Assembly: GCA_947491985.1 (NCBI GenBank)
Contig: CANLLR010000004.1
Location: forward strand, 62,001 to 126,000
Direction of reading: 5' to 3'
Source: Flavobacteriaceae bacterium
GTDB taxonomy: Bacteria > Bacteroidota > Bacteroidia > Flavobacteriales > Flavobacteriaceae
DNA length: 64,000 nucleotides
The stretch's first letter is position 1, and each line of letters opens with the position of its first letter. A program made the position numbers and the translations under genes. The notes beneath the pieces were generated by a model that saw only the letters and a program-made list of their open reading frames with translations, was not told the origin of the DNA and searched no databases. Of this stretch, positions 44,576-53,630 are shown piece by piece.

Positions 44576-45079
44576 TTACCATTTCGCCAGCGATTCATTA
44601 AATATATCCTGTGTAATACGTTCAAAAATTTCATCGAGAGCTTTGGTTAAAGCCGCGCCAATTAATTGCGTATTTCCGTCGTAATCATAGAAAAATGAAA
44701 AGCGTTTTTCAAAATCATCGGCTTCTTTATTTTTGTTAGAAAAACGAACCATTACCGAAACAGTCAATCTGTTTTGGGCCGCTCTTTGATCGGCAGTTGC
44801 CGTCATTGGCGTAATTCGGTATTCTACAATTTCGCCATCATACACCAAATCGCCATTCGAATTCACCAAATTTAAATTGGTTTGATTTTGAATAATATCT
44901 TGCAATTCGAGGGTGAAAGTTCGTTCAATTCCGGGTTCGATTAAGTCAGCATTATTTTGAAAATAATTGACTTGAAAGGTTTTGGCATCGATTTTTCCGG
45001 TTCCTGTAAAATTGTAAACCGAGCAACTGTTAATGCTTAAAGCTATGATTGCAATGACGATATATTTAATGTGCTTCAT
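44576..45079 (-). CDS. lptE: LPS assembly lipoprotein LptE-like
   Basis: A 167-residue outer-membrane lipoprotein. The signal ends in lipobox SINSC with lipidated Cys19, followed by SVYNFTG, the usual start of Bacteroidota LptE-like proteins. Family features include FTLELQDIIQNQTNLNLVNSNGDLVYDGEIVEYR and a C-terminal helix pair. LptE plugs the LptD barrel during lipopolysaccharide insertion. Identification relies on the lipobox, the pattern and the known neighbourhood (sigma-54 activator, secG). 67 bases after the activator gene on the same strand. Confidence 0.87.
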   Translation of the reverse strand: MKHIKYIVIAIIALSINSCSVYNFTGTGKIDAKTFQVNYFQNNADLIEPGIERTFTLELQDIIQNQTNLNLVNSNGDLVYDGEIVEYRITPMTATADQRAAQNRLTVSVMVRFSNKNKEADDFEKRFSFFYDYDGNTQLIGAALTKALDEIFERITQDIFNESLAKW

Positions 45080-45146
45080 TTTATTTTAAAAGTTCAAAGA
45101 TATTCTTTTCCAATTATCAATTATCAAATTTTAATTATCAATTGAC

Positions 45147-46412
45147 TTACAAATCAAATTGCTTAATTTTTCGATACAAGGTACGTTCAGAAATTCCTAA
45201 TTCATCGGCTGCCGCTTTTCGTTTGCCTTTATGGCGTTCGAGTGATTTTTTGATGAGTTCAATTTCTTTTTGTTCCAATTTTAATACTTCTACTTCTTCA
45301 ACGGTTTCGGCAAAAAGGTAGTTGGTGTCGTCATCTTCTTCATCAAATTCTTCTTGCGAATTATTGTTTTGATGCGGAATTACGTTCACTCTTGGTTCTT
45401 CTTCAAAGGCAGTTTCGACTTCTTCTTGCTTGCCATAAATTTTCTGAATCAAATTCGGATTAAGATCTTGTACTTTTGAAACCCCATTCTTCATCAATTC
45501 TAAAGTCAATTTTTTTAAATCGTTCAAATCGCTTTTCATGTCAAAAAGCACTTTGTACAAGATGTCTCTTTCAGTCGAAAAATCGCTCTCGCTTTTTTTA
45601 TCTTTAATCACTGAAGGTAAATTACTGCCTTCGTTTGGTAAATACGAATTCAAAGCGGCAGCCGAAATGTTTCGGTTGGTTTCTAATACAGAAATTTGTT
45701 CGGCAATATTGCGCAACTGACGAATATTTCCACTCCATCGGTATTTTACCAATACGTTTACCGCTTCATCGTCTAGTTTTATAGGAGGCATTTTGTATTT
45801 GTGTGCGAAATCGGCTGCAAATTTTCGAAACAACAAATGAATGTCATCTTTTCGTTCGCGCAACGGCGGAAGCAAAATATCAACGGTACTCAATCGGTAA
45901 AATAAATCTTCTCGAAATTTTCCCTTTTCAATCGCTTCAAACATATTGACGTTGGTAGCTGCTACAATCCGCACGTTTGTTTTTTGCACTTGTGAAGAAC
46001 CGACTTTAATAAATTCGCCATTTTCTAATACACGCAGCAAGCGCACTTGCGTTGTCAATGGCAATTCGCCCACTTCATCTAAAAATATGGTTCCGCCATT
46101 CGCCACCTCAAAATAACCGTCACGCGCATTATTGGCACCAGTAAACGAGCCTTTTTCATGACCAAAAAGTTCACTATCGATGGTTCCTTCTGGAATGGCT
46201 CCGCAGTTTACTGCAATGTATTTTCCGTGTTTACGGTGGGAAAGCGAATGGATTATTTTTGGGATGCTTTCTTTTCCAACGCCACTTTCCCCGGTTACCA
46301 ATACTGAAATGTCAGTAGGAGCCACCTGAATGGCTTTTTCTACGGCACGATTGAGCTTTTGATCGTTTCCAATAATTTCAAATCGTTGTTTTATGTTTTG
46401 TATTGATTCCAT
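45147..46412 (-). CDS. sigma-54-dependent transcriptional activator without sensory domain
   Basis: A 421-residue AAA+ enhancer-binding protein. It starts almost directly with the AAA+ domain: Walker A GESGVGKE (41-48), the sigma-54-contacting loop GSFTGA (88-93, a Ser variant of GAFTGA), Walker B GTIFLDEVG (107-115), and the arginine-finger region. A Fis-type helix-turn-helix closes it (RKAAADELGISERTLYRKIKQ). There is no receiver, PAS or GAF domain, so its activity may be set by expression or by a partner. It lies between miaB and lptE. Targets are unknown. Confidence 0.9.
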   Translation of the reverse strand: MESIQNIKQRFEIIGNDQKLNRAVEKAIQVAPTDISVLVTGESGVGKESIPKIIHSLSHRKHGKYIAVNCGAIPEGTIDSELFGHEKGSFTGANNARDGYFEVANGGTIFLDEVGELPLTTQVRLLRVLENGEFIKVGSSQVQKTNVRIVAATNVNMFEAIEKGKFREDLFYRLSTVDILLPPLRERKDDIHLLFRKFAADFAHKYKMPPIKLDDEAVNVLVKYRWSGNIRQLRNIAEQISVLETNRNISAAALNSYLPNEGSNLPSVIKDKKSESDFSTERDILYKVLFDMKSDLNDLKKLTLELMKNGVSKVQDLNPNLIQKIYGKQEEVETAFEEEPRVNVIPHQNNNSQEEFDEEDDDTNYLFAETVEEVEVLKLEQKEIELIKKSLERHKGKRKAAADELGISERTLYRKIKQFDL

Positions 46413-46447
46413 AAGTAATTGTGAAGCATCAAGCTTTTATTTTTATC

Positions 46448-46497
46448 GCCACTGATTCACGGATTAAAATTCAGATTAAAATTCGTGAATCAGTGGC
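46448..46497 (-). terminator. 14-bp hairpin after miaB
   Basis: GCCACTGATTCACG (46448-46461) is perfectly complementary to CGTGAATCAGTGGC (46484-46497). It lies seven bases after the miaB stop and is followed on minus by ATAAAAATAAAAG rather than a T-run, so it may be a processing or stabilising hairpin instead of an intrinsic terminator. Confidence 0.6.
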
Positions 46498-46503
46498 TAT
46501 TTT

Positions 46504-47949
46504 TTAATTCATCTCACTATAACCAATCGCTGCGCCAATCAGCGTTCCGCTGGTGCAATTGATAACTTTAACATTCACAAAATCGCCAATTTTATAATTT
46601 TCTTTTGGAAAAACAACCGTGATGCTCTGCGAATTACGACCTGATAAATCGTTCTCCGATTTTTTTGAGGTTTTGTCTACCAAAACTTCTACGGTTTGTC
46701 CCACAAATTCTTGTGTTCTAAAACCACTGTGAATGCGTTGCAAATCGACAATTTCTTGCAAACGACGCGCTTTGGTTTCCTCCGAAACGTCATCTTCCAT
46801 CTTTCTTCCCGCTAAGGTTCCAGGGCGTTCCGAATACGAATACATATAACCAAAACTGTATTTTACATACTCCATTAATGACAATGTATCGTGGTGATCT
46901 TGCTCAGTTTCTGTTGGAAAACCAGCAATCATATCTTGCGTTACACATACATTTGGAATGATAGTTTTGATTCGGTCTATCAAATTCATATATTGTTCAC
47001 GCGTGTGTAAACGGTTCATTTCCTTCAAAATACGATTGCTTCCCGATTGTACAGGCAAGTGAATGTGTTTGCAAATGTTAGGATATTTTGCAATAACATG
47101 AAGTACTTCTTCGTGCATGTCTTGCGGATTGGAGGTCGAAAAACGAATACGCATCTTCGGAAACGACACCGCCACCATTTCTAGCAACTGTTCAAATTTT
47201 ACGGCTGTGGCAATCTGCATTTCCGACGCTTTGTCAAAATCTTTTTTTAAACCGCCACCATACCAAAGGTAACTGTCTACATTTTGCCCTAAAAGTGTAA
47301 TTTCTTTATAATTGTTGTCCCAAAGCTGTTGAATTTCGGTCATGATGCTTTGTGGTTCTCGACTGCGTTCGCGTCCACGAGTAAAAGGCACAACGCAAAA
47401 CGTACACATATTATCACAACCACGCGTAATCGAAACAAAAGCAGAAACGCCATTCGTGTTCAAACGCACCGGCGAAATATCGCCATAGGTTTCTTCTTTT
47501 GATAACATCACGTTAATAGCATCGCGTCCGTCTTCCACTTCAGCTAATAAATTTGGTAAGTCTTTGTAGGCATCGGGTCCCACAACCATGTCGACAATTT
47601 TTTCTTGCTCTAAAAATTGTTCTTTCAATCGCTCTGCCATACAGCCCAAAACGCCGACTTTCATTTTCGGATTGATGCGTTTTACAGCGTTGAATTTTTC
47701 GAGGCGTTTGCGAACCGTTTGTTCGGCCTTGTCACGAATAGAACAAGTATTGACCAAAACCAAATCGGCTTCTTCTAAAATTTGAGTGGTATTGTATCCT
47801 TCATTTGAAAGAATTGAGGCTACAATTTCACTGTCAGAAAAATTCATAGCGCAACCATAACTTTCAATGTACAGTTTTTTTGTATTCTCGGCTTTATTTT
47901 CGAGCACCAGACTTTGTCCTTGTGCTTTTTCGTCAATTTCTTTTTCCAT
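46504..47949 (-). CDS. miaB: tRNA-2-methylthio-N6-dimethylallyladenosine synthase MiaB
   Basis: Radical-SAM methylthiotransferase acting on i6A37 of tRNA. I start at ATG 47949 (MEKEIDEKAQ), six codons after a weaker ATG. The 481-residue protein has the N-terminal auxiliary cluster cysteines Cys33, Cys69 and Cys103, the radical-SAM motif CxxxCxxC at Cys178, Cys182 and Cys185 (GCDNMCTFC), and a C-terminal TRAM domain (TVEVLVDKTSKK ... GDFVNVKVINCTSGTLIG). All catalytic cysteines are intact. A consensus promoter lies 39 bases upstream. Confidence 0.95.
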   Translation of the reverse strand: MEKEIDEKAQGQSLVLENKAENTKKLYIESYGCAMNFSDSEIVASILSNEGYNTTQILEEADLVLVNTCSIRDKAEQTVRKRLEKFNAVKRINPKMKVGVLGCMAERLKEQFLEQEKIVDMVVGPDAYKDLPNLLAEVEDGRDAINVMLSKEETYGDISPVRLNTNGVSAFVSITRGCDNMCTFCVVPFTRGRERSREPQSIMTEIQQLWDNNYKEITLLGQNVDSYLWYGGGLKKDFDKASEMQIATAVKFEQLLEMVAVSFPKMRIRFSTSNPQDMHEEVLHVIAKYPNICKHIHLPVQSGSNRILKEMNRLHTREQYMNLIDRIKTIIPNVCVTQDMIAGFPTETEQDHHDTLSLMEYVKYSFGYMYSYSERPGTLAGRKMEDDVSEETKARRLQEIVDLQRIHSGFRTQEFVGQTVEVLVDKTSKKSENDLSGRNSQSITVVFPKENYKIGDFVNVKVINCTSGTLIGAAIGYSEMN

Positions 47950-47987
47950 ACAATGCTTTCGATTCAATCATCCGAAACTTCGGAACA

Positions 47988-48019
47988 CAAAGATAATACT
48001 AAAATGCATAATCTGACAA
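47988..48019 (-). promoter_or_regulatory. miaB promoter
   Basis: On the minus strand TTG, 21 bases, TATCTTTG (47988-47995), an exact Bacteroidota consensus. Confidence 0.65.
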
Positions 48020-48052
48020 GATGGCAGATAATGTTTAACAAAGTTTTAATTG

Positions 48053-48136
48053 GAAGCTATTTCCCGCTTTCCATTTCAATCTTTTTATTCGCCAATAAAT
48101 GCCGAATAGAAAGGATTTCCATTGCAATAGGGGCTA
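48053..48136. repeat. interspersed hairpin repeat, copy 5 (degenerate)
   Basis: Starts GAAGCTATTTCCCGCTTTCC and ends GGATTTCCATTGCAATAGGGGCTA, recognisably the same frame as copy 1 but with many substitutions. The middle ATCTTTTTATTCG ... CGAATAGAAAGGAT keeps the inverted repeat. Confidence 0.5.
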
Positions 48137-48142
48137 GAAAGG

Positions 48143-48176
48143 GTCACTGTGAATCTCTATGAAATCTCTGTGTGAC
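48143..48176. repeat. GTGAATCTCT...AATCTCTGTGTGA direct repeat
   Basis: GTGAATCTCTATG followed by AAATCTCTGTGTGAC, related to the 21-bp tandem upstream of murG (15524-15565). The ends GTCAC and GTGAC can pair. Confidence 0.5.
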
Positions 48177-48220
48177 AAATTAAAATAATCATCGAAAACT
48201 CAAAATCTAAAAAAATTAAA

Positions 48221-48228
48221 TACTTTTG
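48221..48228 (+). promoter_or_regulatory. -7 box of topA
   Basis: TACTTTTG, exact TANNTTTG match, 19 bases before the ATG at 48248. Confidence 0.55.
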
Positions 48229-48247
48229 CCAACAAACAAACTCCCAA

Positions 48248-50755
48248 ATGGCAAAGAATTTAGTAATCGTTGAGTCACCAGCAAAAGCAAAAACCATTGA
48301 AAAATTTCTCGGTTCTGACTACCAAGTCGAATCGAGTTATGGTCACATTGCCGATTTACCTTCTAAGGAAATTGGTGTTGATGTCGAAAACGGATTCAAA
48401 CCTAAATACGAAGTGTCAGCCGATAAAAAAGCATTGGTAACCAAATTAAAAGGACTTGCCAAAAAAGCCGATATGGTTTGGTTGGCTTCCGATGAGGACC
48501 GCGAGGGAGAAGCCATTTCTTGGCATTTATCAGAAGAATTACATTTGGAAAAAAACAAAACCAAACGAATTGTTTTTCACGAAATAACCAAAACGGCCAT
48601 TTTAAAAGCCATCGAAAACCCCAGAGAAATAGATTATAACTTAGTCAATGCCCAACAAGCGCGTAGGGTTTTAGATCGATTGGTGGGTTATGAATTATCA
48701 CCTGTTTTATGGCGAAAAATCAAAGGCGGATTGTCGGCAGGGCGTGTACAATCGGTTTCTGTGCGATTAATTGTAGAGCGTGAACGCGAAATTCAAAATT
48801 TCAAAGCTCAAGCAAGTTATTCTGTAGTAGCAGAATTTGTCAACGAAGCCGGAAGAGCGTTCAAAGCTAAATTGCCAAAAAATTTCAATACCAAAAAAGA
48901 AGCCGAAGATTTTTTAGCTAAAAATATAGGGTCTAATTATAAGGTAGCCGATTTAGAAACTAAACCAACAAAAAAGTTTCCAGCCGGACCATTTACGACG
49001 TCGACTTTACAACAAGAAGCCGCGCGTAAATTGTATCTTCCGGTGGGAATTACAATGCAGTTAGCACAACGATTATATGAAGCGGGTTTGATAACCTACA
49101 TGAGAACCGATAGTGTAAATCTTTCTAAAGACGCCATCGATGCAGCGCAAGCCGAAATCATCAAATCGTACGGAAAGGAATTTTCAAAACCTCGAACGTT
49201 TACCAATAAAAGCAAAGGCGCACAAGAAGCTCACGAAGCGATTCGTCCAACAGACATGTCGCGTCATACCGTAAATATCGATAGAGATCAAGCACGATTG
49301 TACGATTTGATTTGGAAAAGAACATTGGCTTCTCAAATGATTGATGCCGAATTGGAACGAACTAATGTAAAAATTGTAGCAAATAATCATTCTGAAACTT
49401 TCACAGCATCGGGTGAAGTAATCAAGTTTGAAGGTTTCCTAAAAGTTTATTTAGAGGGAAATGATGACGACGATGACGAACAAGAAGGGATGTTGCCCGC
49501 AATGAAAGTCAATGAAAAATTGATCAACAATTACATCACGGCAACCGAACGGTATTCGCGTCCACCAAGTCGCTACACTGAAGCTTCTTTAGTAAAAAAA
49601 TTGGAAGAATTGGGAATTGGTCGTCCGTCTACTTATGCGCCAACTATTTCGACCATTATCAATAGAAGTTACGTTGAAAAAGGAACGTTGGAAGGGCAAG
49701 AGCGAAATTATACGCAATTGACCTTGCAATCGGGCAAAGTTGTAGATAAACTATTGAAAGAAAATACAGGTTCTGATAAAGGAAAGCTAGTTCCAACAGA
49801 CATCGGAACCATAGTAACTGATTTTTTAGTTAAAAATTTCGAAAACATTTTAGATTATAATTTCACTGCCAAAGTGGAGCAAGATTTTGACGAAATTGCA
49901 GAAGGAAATATCAATTGGACCAAAATGATGCAGGAGTTTTATGATAAATTCCACCCGAATGTAAAAGATGTTGAAGCCAATGCCGATAGAGAAAGTGGCG
50001 AGCGCATTTTAGGTAAACATCCTGAATCTGGAAAAACAGTATTGGTTCGTTTGGGAAAATTTGGCGCCATGGCTCAAATTGGAGATAGTGAGGATGAAGA
50101 AAAGAAATTTGCGAGTTTACGTCCAGAACAAAATATTGGAAATATTACGTTAGAAGAAGCATTGAATTTGTTTTTACTTCCAAAAGCTTTGGGAACCTAC
50201 AAAGGGGAAGAAGTAGAAGTAAGTTTGGGCCGTTTCGGACCGTTTATTCGATTTGGAAAAGTATTTGTGTCGCTTCCAAAAGGGGAAGAACCGTTGGATG
50301 TTGATTTGGAAAGAGCCAAAGTTTTAATTGATGAAAAAACTGAGGCTGACGCGCCAATTGCGGTGTATAAAGGAGAAGGTGTTCAAAAAGGAACAGGTCG
50401 TTTTGGACCGTTTATCAAATGGAATGGTATTTTTATCAATGTTTCTAAAAAATACAATTTTGATAATTTATCTCAAAATGATATTGAAGAATTGATTGAA
50501 GAGAAACTGCAAAAAAATATTGATAAAGTAATTCACAACTGGGAAGCGGAAGGGATTTTAGTGCAAAAAGCCCGTTGGGGAAGATCTGAAATTACCAAAG
50601 GAAAAATCAAAATTGAATTGAACAAAGATATTGATGCATCCAAATTGACATTAGCGGAAGTACAAGGGATGATTGAAAAGAAGACCCCAGCAAAAGCCAA
50701 AAAAGCCCCAGCTAAAAAAGCAATTGTCAAAAAAGCAACCCCAAAAAAGAAATAA
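48248..50755 (+). CDS. topA: DNA topoisomerase I
   Basis: Type IA topoisomerase relaxing negative supercoils. The 835-residue protein begins with a Toprim domain (LVIVESPAKAKTIEKFLG, and ASDEDREGEAISWH with the metal-binding acids). The catalytic tyrosine is Tyr284 in LITYMRTDS. Instead of canonical Cys4 zinc fingers the C-terminal part has Topo C-type repeats with RFGPFIRFG and RFGPFIKWN. The protein ends in a Lys/Ala/Pro-rich tail (about 812-835), resembling the histone-like tails of some Bacteroidota proteins. Three bases separate it from the arginase-fold gene. Confidence 0.96.
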   Translation: MAKNLVIVESPAKAKTIEKFLGSDYQVESSYGHIADLPSKEIGVDVENGFKPKYEVSADKKALVTKLKGLAKKADMVWLASDEDREGEAISWHLSEELHLEKNKTKRIVFHEITKTAILKAIENPREIDYNLVNAQQARRVLDRLVGYELSPVLWRKIKGGLSAGRVQSVSVRLIVEREREIQNFKAQASYSVVAEFVNEAGRAFKAKLPKNFNTKKEAEDFLAKNIGSNYKVADLETKPTKKFPAGPFTTSTLQQEAARKLYLPVGITMQLAQRLYEAGLITYMRTDSVNLSKDAIDAAQAEIIKSYGKEFSKPRTFTNKSKGAQEAHEAIRPTDMSRHTVNIDRDQARLYDLIWKRTLASQMIDAELERTNVKIVANNHSETFTASGEVIKFEGFLKVYLEGNDDDDDEQEGMLPAMKVNEKLINNYITATERYSRPPSRYTEASLVKKLEELGIGRPSTYAPTISTIINRSYVEKGTLEGQERNYTQLTLQSGKVVDKLLKENTGSDKGKLVPTDIGTIVTDFLVKNFENILDYNFTAKVEQDFDEIAEGNINWTKMMQEFYDKFHPNVKDVEANADRESGERILGKHPESGKTVLVRLGKFGAMAQIGDSEDEEKKFASLRPEQNIGNITLEEALNLFLLPKALGTYKGEEVEVSLGRFGPFIRFGKVFVSLPKGEEPLDVDLERAKVLIDEKTEADAPIAVYKGEGVQKGTGRFGPFIKWNGIFINVSKKYNFDNLSQNDIEELIEEKLQKNIDKVIHNWEAEGILVQKARWGRSEITKGKIKIELNKDIDASKLTLAEVQGMIEKKTPAKAKKAPAKKAIVKKATPKKK

Positions 50756-50758
50756 GCA

Positions 50759-51910
50759 ATGGAATTTGATTTTCTGGAACCTGTAGACAATGAAATTATC
50801 GATTATGTTACCCAACTTTCTTCACAGCATTTGGGTAGTAAAGTGGTTTTTCATACCTTAGATTCCTTTCCAGACATGGAAAAAATTAGTATTGCTATTT
50901 TGGGTGTTGCCGAAAATAGAGGGCAACGAAATGCTTTTGAAGAAGTTAATTTAACGCACATTCGTAAAGAATTGTACGGGCTTTTTCCGGGTAACTGGTT
51001 AAAATCAATTGCTGATTTAGGCGATATTTTGCCAGGTAACTCATTGGATGACACCTATTTTGCTGTACAAAGTATTGTTTCCTCATTAATTAAAAAGAAA
51101 ATAATTCCGATTGTAATTGGAGGTTCTCAAGATATAACTTACGCGCTTTACAGAGCCTATGACACTTTAGAACAAATGGTTAACTTGGTGACAATCGATG
51201 CTAAGTTTGATATTGGCAAACAAGACAATAGTATCTTATCTGAATCGTATTTAACAAAAATAATAGTTGAAGAACCGAATAATTTGTTTAATTTTAGCAA
51301 CATAGGATATCAAACATATTACAATTCGCAAGAAGAAATCGATTTGGTAGAGAAGTTGTATTTTGATGCGTATCGATTAGGCGAAGTTTGTAATGCGATT
51401 GAAATTGCAGAACCAGTATTTCGAGACGCTGATTTAGTAAGTATTGACATGAATGCTGTTAAATCTTCAGATACAGGTAATTTTACAATTTTTTCTCCAA
51501 ATGGCTTTAATGGCAAAGAAATTTGTTCATTATCGCGTTATGCCGGAATTAGTGATAAAACATCGTGTTTAGCACTGTTCAATCATTCCAATTCCAAACA
51601 AGAATCAGTGTTAATTGCGCAGATAGTTTGGTATTTTATTGAAGGCATTCATTACAGGTCAAATGAATATCCTTTTGGAAGTAAAAAAGACTATGTAAAG
51701 TATATTGTTCCCTTTGAAGAAGAGGAAATTATTTTTTATAAAAGTAACGTAACAGAACGATGGTGGATTGAAATTCCTTTTTTTTTAAACAGTAACAATA
51801 AATTAAAAAAGAATACGTTATTACCGTGTACGAATGACGATTATTTGGCTGCTTGTAATCAGGAGTTTCCCCAACGATGGTGGAAAGCGCAGCGAAAAAG
51901 TATTCTGTAG
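50759..51910 (+). CDS. arginase/formimidoylglutamase-fold protein with lost metal ligands
   Basis: A 383-residue protein of the ureohydrolase fold, the family of arginase, agmatinase and formimidoylglutamase. The three manganese motifs are recognisable but broken: GGSQD (121-125) where GGxHS is expected, DAKFD (147-151) instead of DAHxD, and SIDMNAV (229-234) instead of SxDxDxxDP. Thus Gln124, Lys149 and Asn232 replace His, His and Asp, so a working binuclear manganese site is unlikely. It starts three bases after topA. The gldKLMN operon begins 251 bases downstream. I infer a non-catalytic role, possibly linked to gliding/T9SS. Confidence 0.8.
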   Translation: MEFDFLEPVDNEIIDYVTQLSSQHLGSKVVFHTLDSFPDMEKISIAILGVAENRGQRNAFEEVNLTHIRKELYGLFPGNWLKSIADLGDILPGNSLDDTYFAVQSIVSSLIKKKIIPIVIGGSQDITYALYRAYDTLEQMVNLVTIDAKFDIGKQDNSILSESYLTKIIVEEPNNLFNFSNIGYQTYYNSQEEIDLVEKLYFDAYRLGEVCNAIEIAEPVFRDADLVSIDMNAVKSSDTGNFTIFSPNGFNGKEICSLSRYAGISDKTSCLALFNHSNSKQESVLIAQIVWYFIEGIHYRSNEYPFGSKKDYVKYIVPFEEEEIIFYKSNVTERWWIEIPFFLNSNNKLKKNTLLPCTNDDYLAACNQEFPQRWWKAQRKSIL

Positions 51911-52090
51911 TATTTTTGAAAAGTATTAATAAAAAACAATAAGTAAAATTTTTATAAGTTTATACTTACAAAAAATAATTAAAAAGTGTATTTTATCGAT
52001 ATATTAAGCATTTTATCGATGAAAAATATTTTTTGAATTAGAATAAATTGTAGTTTTGGTTCGAACTTATTTTTTTTTAGAAATAAATAA

Positions 52091-52121
52091 TTGTTTATTT
52101 CGAAAATTATAAATAGGTTTA
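52091..52121 (+). promoter_or_regulatory. gldKLMN promoter
   Basis: TTG (52091-52093), 20 bases, TAGGTTTA (52114-52121), seven of eight matches to TANNTTTG. It predicts a leader of about 35 bases before gldK. The rest of the 251-base gap is AT-rich with no other feature. Confidence 0.55.
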
Positions 52122-52161
52122 CGCCCTTAAAAATAAGATTATATAATTAACCCAAATTTAT

Positions 52162-53580
52162 ATGAAGAAGTTCATAGCATTTGCATCTGTTTTAACTCTA
52201 TTAGTGAGCTGCGGTAAGACCGGAGATAAAGGTGAATTAGTAGGAGTTAAAGGTAAAAAGTGGCATCCAGAAAAGCCGTATGGAATGACTCTTGTTCCGG
52301 GTGGAGCATACATTATGGGTAAATCAGATGATGATTTAGCCAACGTACAAGATTCGCCAACTAAAACAGTTACTGTAAGATCATTCTACATGGATGAGAC
52401 AGAAATAACCAATAGCGAATACCGTCAATTTGTTGAATGGGTCAAAGATTCTATTATTAGAGTTCGTTTGGCTATTCTTGCTGATGAAGTAGGTATCAAA
52501 CCTGGAACAGGTAAAGGTGCAAAAAATGCAGGAAGTATTGGCGACTTTGCATTCAATGATCAAGATCCAGCTAAGATGACACCATACGATAAATACATGT
52601 ATGAGAATTATTACAGTGTTGGTACTGATGACGATCCGTATGCAGGAAGAAGATTGAATAAGAAAATCAAATTAATTACCGACACAAAAAAATATCCTGA
52701 TGAATATTATGTTGAAGTAATGGATACAATGTATCTACCGGCTGCAGAGGCGTATAATGGCTTACGAACTATTGATGTAAATAAATTGAAATTTCGTTAT
52801 TCTTGGATGGATATTCAAAAAGCGGCAAAAGCGAAAGTTGGAAAACGTTCTAGTTTTATCAAAACAGAACAAACACCAATATATCCTGATACAACGGTTT
52901 GGATTAAAGATTTCGCATACTCTTACAACGAGCCAATGCACAATGATTATTTTTGGCACCAAGCATATGGAGATTATCCGGTGGTTGGAGTTTCTTGGAA
53001 ACAAGCTAAAGCATTCTGTGCTTGGAGAACATTGAATAAAAATTCATATATAAAAGCTAAGAAAAAGGGTAAAAAAGGTAGAGATTTAATTAACTCTTTC
53101 CGTTTACCAACTGAAGCTGAATGGGAATACGCTGCTCGTGGAGGTCTAGAATCGGGTACGTATCCTTGGGGTGGTCCTTACACCAAAAACGACAGAGGTT
53201 GTTTCATGGCAAACTTCAAACCAAATCGTGGAGATTATGCAGCCGATCAAGCATTATACACTGTTGAAGCAAAATCATACGATCCAAATGGATACAACTT
53301 GTACAACATGGCTGGTAACGTAGCGGAATGGACGGATTCGTCTTACGATGCTTCATCTTACGAATATGTATCTTCAATGAATCCAAATGTTCCTGATACT
53401 TCTAACAAACGTAAAGTAGTAAGAGGTGGTTCATGGAAAGATGTATCGTACTTCTTACAAGTAAGTACACGTGATTTTGAATACCAAGATACTGCACGAA
53501 GCTACATCGGTTTCAGAACGGTACAAGATTACATGGGAACTCAAACAACAGGCAATGGTAAAACTCCTGTAAAACTTTAA
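52162..53580 (+). CDS. gldK: gliding motility / T9SS lipoprotein GldK
   Basis: Outer-membrane-associated lipoprotein that, with GldN, forms the large periplasmic ring of the type IX secretion machine (the PorK counterpart). The 472-residue protein has lipobox LLVSC with Cys17 and a formylglycine-generating-enzyme-like fold from about residue 40: MTLVPGGAYIMGKSD, SFYMDETEITNSEYRQF, PVVGVSWKQAKAFCAWRT, FRLPTEAEWEYAARGG, YNMAGNVAEWTDSSYD, VVRGGSWKD. The fold is thought to be non-catalytic in GldK. First gene of gldKLMN, 50 bases before gldL. Confidence 0.95.
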   Translation: MKKFIAFASVLTLLVSCGKTGDKGELVGVKGKKWHPEKPYGMTLVPGGAYIMGKSDDDLANVQDSPTKTVTVRSFYMDETEITNSEYRQFVEWVKDSIIRVRLAILADEVGIKPGTGKGAKNAGSIGDFAFNDQDPAKMTPYDKYMYENYYSVGTDDDPYAGRRLNKKIKLITDTKKYPDEYYVEVMDTMYLPAAEAYNGLRTIDVNKLKFRYSWMDIQKAAKAKVGKRSSFIKTEQTPIYPDTTVWIKDFAYSYNEPMHNDYFWHQAYGDYPVVGVSWKQAKAFCAWRTLNKNSYIKAKKKGKKGRDLINSFRLPTEAEWEYAARGGLESGTYPWGGPYTKNDRGCFMANFKPNRGDYAADQALYTVEAKSYDPNGYNLYNMAGNVAEWTDSSYDASSYEYVSSMNPNVPDTSNKRKVVRGGSWKDVSYFLQVSTRDFEYQDTARSYIGFRTVQDYMGTQTTGNGKTPVKL

Positions 53581-53630
53581 GATTAACTAACTTAACTATA
53601 TTAACTTAACTAACTAAATTTTTTATTATT

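Noticed and set aside
50759..51910. Annotation as a working formimidoylglutamase or arginase
   Set aside because: Three of six expected metal ligands are replaced, and no other histidine or arginine breakdown gene is nearby.
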